Made by a program: the position numbers and the translations under genes
Shown: positions 57,173 to 64,000 of the stretch, one piece after another
How positions within the stretch are numbered: the first letter of the stretch is position 1
Layout: each line of letters starts with the position of its first letter
The notes under the pieces: generated by a model
Told to the model about the DNA's origin: nothing
Databases searched by the model: none
The model's input: the letters and a program-made list of their open reading frames with translations, nothing else
Origin: Oryzias latipes
Taxonomy: Eukaryota; Chordata; Actinopteri; Beloniformes; Adrianichthyidae
Assembly (NCBI RefSeq): GCF_002234675.1
Contig: NC_019875.2
Coordinates: 26,967,818 to 27,031,817 of the forward strand
Direction of reading: 5' to 3'
Length of the DNA: 64,000 nucleotides

Positions 57173-60100
57173 CTAACATCTGTCGTCCTCCTCTGTGTCA
57201 CTGAGAGGGTCGCAGCCCGCAGCAGAGGCCGTCTGCACCAGACGCTTCCTAAAGTGTCCATTGGGGACCTGCCAGCCGGACCGCCAGCGTGGTCGGGCCG
57301 TGCCGATCGTGTTTGAGCGTCCCAAACTGCAGGCTACCGCAGCTTCAAAGGTTAATGTCTCCATAGGACCTGTGGGGTCTGGGCTGTGGTCGTCCTCCTG
57401 CGAGGTCAGGAAAGGCTCAGAGGGGTAGCGTCGCGGCGGGGACGAGTGATGGCCGGGCTCTCTCCGCCTCTCTGCTGCATGGCCCCCCGTGGGCTTACCT
57501 CGCCTCATGCTCTCCGGGCTGCCTTGCTCATCCTCATCTTCTCCCACGGAGGTGTGTGTGCGGCACACAAGTGGGGAGTAGGAGATGTGAGGGCGGGAGC
57601 TGGTTGGGGTCTGGGACATTGGTCGCTGGCCACTGGGCGTACTGGACTCTGACGTGGAAGGAACTGGACTGTCGGAACTGTTCCCCTGAAAGAAAGAATT
57701 CCCTCATCAGATCGGTTTCATACGGAGCCCGTGTCCTGACATTAAGATAAAAAAATATATCTTGTTCCCACAGATTAATATCTTGTTCCCACAGGTTATT
57801 ATGTCGTTCGCACGAAATACTATTCCGTTCCCACAAGATACTATTGCGTTCCCTCAAAATACTATTCCGTTCCCTCGAAAGGATTAACTCGTGCGAACGC
57901 AATAATTATGTCGTTCGAACGCAATAATTAATCCGTTCGAACGCAATAATTATTCACGTCATAAGTCATTCACGCGGATATGCTCTTTGTACGCCGGCAA
58001 AAGCCGCTTTCAGCGGTAACTTCCGTGTCTCTGTGACCCATATTCGTTCAAAAATGGAACATGAAAAACAAAAATGATCACTTTATTACCGTCTCAATAA
58101 ATATAAGAAAAATATCAAAAGATTTATGATAACTAGGCTGCTTTGTCAAACGATAGCTCCTGCTAGGCTAGCTCCGCCGCAGAGCTCTCTGTCTGATCAT
58201 GTATGCCGGCATTTGGGCAACTGGCTGGTCTGTTGTCAGACAGCTGATATTGTAGTTTAGGGTCGAATAGGAATAATATTATTCAGGACTTGTCTTTTAT
58301 TAACTTTAGCAGTTAGTAGCTTTACATTCGAAGGCTATTAGGCTACATGCTAACTGACTAGCCGATCATTTCCTGTTATTAATTTACGTCATAGATTTTC
58401 AGCAGATACCTTCACATTTCTGTCTGTGTGTGTCTCATTACATTGCATTGAAGACACGGAGAATGTTTAGAGAACAGATTTATTTATTTTAAAAAGCACA
58501 GAAGCATCCATCGTATTCACGTTCATTCACATGATGATGATCTGGTGCGCCCTCAGTCATCTTGCTGCAAAAGCCGCTTCCTGCCGCTACTTCCGTGTCT
58601 CTGTGAGCATTCAATAGGGGTAAAAATAAAAGCAAGAATGGTCGATCTGTTATTTTCTCGATGAAAATCTGAAAAATATCATATTAAGCTGGATGCTTCG
58701 CCTAAAGCACTTACCTTTAGCTTGTAGCATAACAACAATAGCAGTACGTCCCGTTTCCCAGCGTGCTTTGCTACCAATCACTGGCCAATCATTGGTCTTG
58801 TTGTTAGACCTTGGTCACAGGGACACGGAAGTAGCGGCAGGAAGCGGCTTTTGCAGCAAGATGACTGAGGGCGTACCAGATCATCATCATGTGAATGAAC
58901 GTGAATACGATGGATGCTTTTGTGCTTTTTGAAATAAATAAATCTGTTCTCTAAACATCCTCCGTGTCTTCAATGCAATGTAATGAGACACACACAGACA
59001 GAAATGTGAAGGTATCTGCTGTAAATCTATGACGTAAATTAATAACAGGAAATGATCGGCTAGTCAGTTAGCATGTAGCCTAATAGCCTTCGAATGTAAA
59101 GATACTGACTGCTAAAGTTAATAAAAGACAAGTCCTGAATATTATTATTCCTATTCGACCCTAAACTACAATATCAGCTGTCTGACAACAGACCAGCCAG
59201 TTGCCCAAATGCCGGCATACATCAAAGAGCTCTGCGGCGGAGCTAGTGGTAGACTAGCAGGAGCTATCGTATGACAAAGCAGCCTAGTTATCATAAATCT
59301 TTTGATATTTTTCTTATATTCATTGAGACGGTAATAAAGTGATCATTTTTGTTTTTCATGTTCCATTTTTGAACGAATATGGCCACAGAGACACGGAAGT
59401 TACCGCTGAAAGCGGCTTTTGCCGGCGTACAAAGAGCATATCCGCGTGAATGACTTATGACGTGAATAATTATTGCGTTCGAACGGATTAATTATTGCGT
59501 TCGAACGACATAATTATTGCGTTCGCACGAGTTAATCATTTCGAGGGAACGGAATAGTATTTTGAGGGAACGCAATAGTATCTTGTGGGAACGGAATAGT
59601 ATTTCGTGTGAACGACATAATAACCTGTGGGAACAAGATATTAATCTGTGGGAACAAGATATATTTTTATATCTTAATGTCAGGACACGGGCTCCGTAGT
59701 TTCATAAACCACAGTCACAATCCACCTTTTCTGATAATTTAAACATGATTGGCAATTTAGTTGGAGTTCCTGTTGTCGCGTCGCACGTCACCCAAAGCTT
59801 TGACATCATACTTGAGTTTCAGGCTTCCAGATTTGTGAGGTAAATGCTATTCAGATGCTACTGACCTGTTTATCCTGGAAGTTCGTCCTCCCTGGGCTGA
59901 AGGATTGAGAAGGCTGCAAGCTTCTCTCCTCTGAGTTACAGCGAGACGCGTCTGGAGACAGGAGGTGGCAGCGCTCCTTGGAACGGCCGCGCTCAGACCG
60001 GGAAACTAGGGGGCAAAAAATTAATCCAGTTTAACATCTCAGATCTTTATCCCTCATCACTATGAAAAAAAACCACACGTGGTAACTCCACACTAGCAAA

Positions 60101-63100
60101 ATGTCAAAATCAATAGAAGCTGGCCACCTTTAATGGTGGCCACCTTTAATGAAGCCTATTTAATCAGTTCCTTCTTACTTAATTTACTTTATTAAATAAC
60201 TAGTTAAAATGTGAAATAGACTCATCTGAGCTTGTAATGACTACATTTTAGGAACTGCTAGTGATTTTTAAAAATCCTCTTTTAATAGAGAGAAAGATTT
60301 ATTTCTGTCAGGGCAAACAACAGGACTAACCAGCTGCCTTGTAGCTTTTATGCCGAGGCCGGTAGAGTCTTTCCGGACTTTTTTCCTCCTGCCAGAGTCC
60401 ATTTAAGCGTTCATCTGCAACGGTGGACACTGAACGCTTCATGGAGCTGCTTGTAGCCTCGGCCTGTTTTATGTTTGAAAACACACAAACATAAAAGCAT
60501 AGGATATATAACATAATACCATGTTATTTCTAGGTGTTTTAAAGAAAAAACAAGAACATTTCCATGCTTATAGCGATGCAAAAGTGCAGGGAATCACAAA
60601 AAATCGTGCCACTATTTTGGTGATGAAAGAGGTGGACGTGACAAGTAGATTCTCCAGAACTCAAACCATGGTATTCTTATTCCCTGAACCTTGGTCGGGT
60701 TTCGAGATAGCATTCACAAAAACTGAACCGTTCAAATGATCCTCCAAGCAACTGTGTGCATTCAGGAAAAAAAGCCCATGCAGTGACTGGCGTCTGCAAG
60801 ATCCATCTCAGAGGCCAGGTCACGGAGGATTTGTACCTGCAACTCTACAGCCAGGCGGGGCATGGAAGAGGCCCGCACACACAGACCCTTCCCAAGGGGA
60901 AGCTCTATCCCCCACTTGCACTCTCCCACCTAATGAGTACAGAAACAAAAGAGCAGGGCAAGGATAGACAGAGCACCGAACAGGCTAATCCCTGCCTCGC
61001 TGTCTGCAGGTCCAGCTCAGGCAAGAGGGGGGCACAGGCATCACTGAGGGCCGTCCATCATAACCACTTCAATCGCATCCATACAGAAGCCATTCCAGCA
61101 ATTAACAGACAATTTCATAACCAGCAACAGGGAAACTGACTTGAAGGAGCAGAACAGTGAGGGAAGAAAAACAGGAGCAGATTTCATCCACAGCAGATGC
61201 AACTTTTGTCAAGATGCAGATTTTTTTTGTCATTCTGGAGGTGCATTGAGTCATGCATGAACAAGAGTCAGCCGCAAACAGAATCCAGTCTTCTGTCAAA
61301 AGGGGCCCGATGCAGTTGGCGTCACACTAACACACTTAAAGGTTTGATCAATGTGGTTCCATTTTTTGGCAGGCATTCTGTACCAGAAAAACCAGACAGC
61401 AACAACACAGCAGCACAGCGAGGATTTGATTTTCAGTCTCCACAGGACTAAAAGACAGCAGCACAGACGGCAGTGTTGCAGTGCTCTGCAAGGCACTGCA
61501 GAAACAGAATCAATCAAAACATATTTATGACATGCCTGTGGGGTTAAAGGCTAAAACAGAAGTTGTTAAAAGCAATTTGATATCCAACACAGTTAAATTT
61601 GACCTAAATCATGCCGTATTTAGCTTTTTAATGTTTTTGAAGCTGTACAGTGGAGGAAATAAGTATTTGATTGCTAATTTATAGGTTTGCCCACCTAACA
61701 GGAAATTGACAGTCTGTTGTTCCAATGGTATGCTCATTTGAACAGTGAGATACTAAAATGCCACTTTAAAGCATTTTATTATTTATTATTCATTAGGAAA
61801 AATAGTTGTTGGATTCCTCTTGCCAGAAAGAGTTAGCACTTTGTGGCAACAATCCTTAATAGTAGCACAGAGGTTTCTTATAGTTTACGAACAGGTTTCT
61901 GGAAATATCAGGAGGAATTCTGTTCCACCCTTCTTAGCAAATGATTTCTAAAGCATTCAGATTTGGTGGCTGTTGCTAAGCAACTTTGAGCTTCAGCTCT
62001 CTCCAGGTTTTTTCTGTAGGATTGAGGTCCAGAGATTGGTTGGACCACTCCATGATTTTGATATGCTGTTTTTTTTTCTGCCAATTGCTTGGCTGTGGGT
62101 TTTGGGTCATAATCCTGTTGGAAGACCCATCCCACAACCAATTTTAAGCCTCCTGGTGAAGAGAAGAAGGTCCTCACTCAGGATTCACTCAGGATCCTTT
62201 CTGTGTGGAAAAACTCCCCAACACATAATGTGTCCACCTCCATGCTTGACAGTGGGGATGGTCTTCTTGGGAGGGTCATAGGGTTATGGTTAGTTTCTCC
62301 CTAAATCCTGAAGGTGTTCAACTTTGTGCGGGCCTTCACATCTACCTGAAGTTAAGTCATCATTGCAAGATGTTGAACCAAAGTGTTAAGGTTTTCCTAG
62401 TGACTGTGGCTTCAGCTGCTTTGAGATCATCAACTAACTCCTGCCGTGTTATTTTAGGCCGGTTTCGCACTGTTCTCATGATCAAGGACACCCCACCAGA
62501 CCTAAAGGTGGATTGATGGTCATGTTCTTGTATTTTGACCCAGTTGCACCTTAACCTCCAGCTTCTGGCTGATGGTTTTGTTGGTCTTGTGCAGGTCTGC
62601 AATCTTCTTGCATTCATCCACTGAAAGCTCTTTAGTCTTTCTCATGTTGGAGAGTTTAGAGTCTGATTGATGGACTGATTCTGTGAACAGGTGTCTTTAT
62701 ACAGGTGATTAGTTCAAACAGGTGTCTTCAACTCAGGTGACTGGTTGATTAGGAGAGTCTAACTGGTCTGTCTGACCAAGAACTCTTACTGGTTACAAGG
62801 GGGTCAAATACTTATTTCTCCCGATGAAATGCAAGGGATTTTCTTTGTGATTTTCTATCTCTCACTGTTCAAATGACTCTACCATTAAAATGAAAGACTG
62901 ACTTTTTTTTTAAGTGGGCCAACCTACAAAATCAACAAGGGATCAAATACTTCAAGTAAAAATCCCAAATGTGACATGAATGATTTGAATCATGTTTGAC
63001 ATCCTGTCTCACCTGCTGGTTAGCATCAGCGTCTGAGCTGATGGGCTGCAGGAACAGCTCCTGAGGTGAAATGGGGCTCAGAGCTACAAAACCACCTCTC

Positions 63101-63886
63101 GTCCTGTGAGGAGGGGGGATGAGAAAAGCATTCAGCAAACACAAGCAAAGGCTGAGTGTACAGAAACAAATCTGCACACATTTGCAGACTCACAAGGCCG
63201 AGCCAGCACTGTGGGCCATCAGTGGCAGCGGCTGGGTGTTGGACAGAACGTCCTCTGGGAGCGTGGAGGCGTCCAGACGCTTAAACATCAAATTACTCTT
63301 CTGAAACAAGTTTCAACAACACACAAGACTGATTTATTTGCAAAAAAAGGACTGCATTCCCTAAAAAAAGCTATTTTTGTATCTGAGCTGACCTGAGCTT
63401 CCAGCTGTTGCCTGAGTTTCTTGGCTTTGTTCTGTTTGAAGTAATCCATTATCATCATTGAAGCATAGATCTTCCCCACCGTCATGTCAGTATCTATGAG
63501 ACACGCTACATTAAGCCTCTGCTTTTTTATTTTTTTTACAGCAGCACACTGACTACTGCAGCCTTAGCCAGACCTTTGTTAATAGGTACCAATAGACCTA
63601 AGGTCTTCTGGGGCAGATACGGCCAAATGATGCTGATCTCTTTCTGCAGCTCCATATCCAAGGCAATGCGGTCCTCACCACCTGAAACAAGCACCCACAA
63701 TCACAATGTGAACACTAAATGTGTCTTGATAGGAAAAATGTATTAATCTACTGGAAAAATTGAAAGTATGCGCGCGTGACCTCGAGCTATTTTGATGTCC
63801 AGAGCCGTGCGGATGAGCGACATCAGAGTGGAGGTGAAGTGAACGCTCATGTCCTCGTCCACAGGCATGTTCATCAACACCAGCCG
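57173..63886 (-). CDS. cacna1e: Voltage-gated R-type calcium channel alpha-1E, C-terminal part (partial)
   Basis: Coding exons in transcript order: 63886-63781, 63681-63574, 63493-63393, 63300-63194, 63103-63013, 60463-60331, 60005-59866 and 57685-57173; 1299 nt (432 residues plus stop). The N-terminal part lies beyond the right edge. The first exons give [20 protein letters not shown] and [16 protein letters not shown], the post-EF-hand and pre-IQ region. Then comes the calmodulin-binding IQ-like helix [20 protein letters not shown] (IM in place of IQ, usual in Cav2). The tail has [31 protein letters not shown], a Ser/Pro-rich region, [27 protein letters not shown] and the Cav2.3-type end SDTEEDDRC. 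Cav2.1 and Cav2.2 end differently (DDWC, DHWC). The tail is shorter than in human, lacking the block between the SYK/SYH motif and ERGRSKER. Introns hold a Tc1 relic and a foldback element. Which teleost duplicate this is remains unresolved. Confidence 0.94.
57721..59698. mobile_element. 1978 bp foldback (palindromic) DNA transposon with 6 bp target duplication
   Basis: The left arm 57721-58606 and right arm 58815-59698 are near-identical inverted repeats of about 885 bp around a ~208 bp loop. Outer ends are TACGGAGCCCGTGTCCTGAC and its complement. The flanking GTTTCA (57715-57720) and GTTTCA (59699-59704) form a perfect 6 bp target duplication. Beneath each end lie eight to nine tandem 21-22 bp repeats built on GGGAACNNNATANTA, CGTTCGAACG and similar words. 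No transposase is encoded; the mirrored short frames with RERNSIL-type heptads are just these repeats in translation. It is inserted in the last coding intron of cacna1e. The intact duplication and high arm identity suggest a recent insertion. I do not recognise the family. Confidence 0.85.
58607..58814. other. Loop of the foldback element
   Basis: Unpaired centre of the palindrome. Its left part resembles, with divergence, the arm sequence just inside 58035-58130 (shared AAAAATATCA and a similar order of words). The loop may therefore be an older, diverged copy of the arm unit. Confidence 0.5.
61648..62955 (-). mobile_element. Tc1-like transposon relic
   Basis: Imperfect inverted ends (CAGTGGAGGAAATAAGTATT at the left, CAAATACTT at the right) with TA before the left end. 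Minus-strand translation contains the Tc1 transposase N-terminal fragment [20 protein letters not shown] (within 62360-62617) and the C-terminal [20 protein letters not shown] (near 62130). The two are in separate frames and the middle is shortened, so it is a pseudogenic copy. At about 1.3 kb against 1.6 kb for complete elements, it is internally deleted. In the 2.5 kb cacna1e intron between exons 63013 and 60463. Confidence 0.85.
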
Positions 63887-64000
63887 CTGAAAGAAATAAG
63901 CAGGAGAACTCGAGGAGGGGAAAATGACGACAAATTTCTAAATGACCTCCAAAAGAATAAAAACAGTGCTTGTCCTAATTTCAGGTAAAAAAAAAAGGAA
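63887..64000 (-). other. cacna1e intron at right edge
   Basis: Sequence upstream of the acceptor at 63887-63888. The next exon lies outside the window. Confidence 0.8.

Noticed and set aside
57534-57902. 122-codon minus-strand frame at the foldback element / cacna1e boundary
   Set aside because: It reads transposon subterminal repeats and then runs out of frame into the last cacna1e exon. The splice acceptor at 57686-57687 defines the real exon.
59465-59665. CRISPR-like regular repeats
   Set aside because: Units are 21-22 bp, contiguous without unique spacers, in a eukaryotic intron, and mirrored at the other end of a transposon.

Overview
The window is nuclear DNA of a teleost fish, probably a percomorph; an Oryzias-like genome is possible but not proven. 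The genes have short exons with GT-AG introns, their proteins read through as vertebrate orthologues, and the non-coding DNA is AT-rich and full of fish-type DNA transposon relics, a tRNA-like SINE, a LINE relic and long microsatellites.

Layout. Bases 1-17.4 kb hold no gene I can support: AT-rich spacer with a SINE, a degenerate DNA element, a LINE relic and its ATGG tail. Then follow efcab14 (+, 9 exons, 17533-25567), znf830 (-, intronless, 26830-27804), ankrd13c (+, 13 exons, 28338-35264), srsf11 (-, 12 exons, 37031-45571), rpe65 (+, 14 exons, 47970-51270), rnf11 (-, 3 exons, 53973-55085) and the 3' end of cacna1e (-, 8 coding exons in view, 57173-63886, continuing off the right edge). I derived exon borders by hand from splice sites. 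In every gene the exon lengths sum to an open frame, and the total lengths fit the vertebrate families (408, 324, 518, 450, 531 and 154 aa for the complete genes).

The genes do not form a pathway. They include a membrane EF-hand protein, a spliceosome-linked zinc-finger protein, an ER chaperone for GPCRs, an SR splicing factor, the visual-cycle isomerohydrolase, a RING E3 adaptor and an R-type calcium channel. efcab14/znf830 and ankrd13c/srsf11 are convergent pairs. znf830/ankrd13c is a divergent pair sharing a ~530 bp promoter. From general knowledge, the human counterparts of all but znf830 lie on chromosome 1.

The most unusual object is a 1978 bp foldback element in the last coding intron of cacna1e. 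It has two ~885 bp near-identical inverted arms around a ~208 bp loop, tandem 21-22 bp subterminal repeats, and a perfect 6 bp target duplication. Other points of note are a 78 nt stop-free in-frame intron in ankrd13c, a NAGNAG acceptor in srsf11, RPE65 residues indicating 11-cis product specificity, and several paired transposon copies with readable target duplications.
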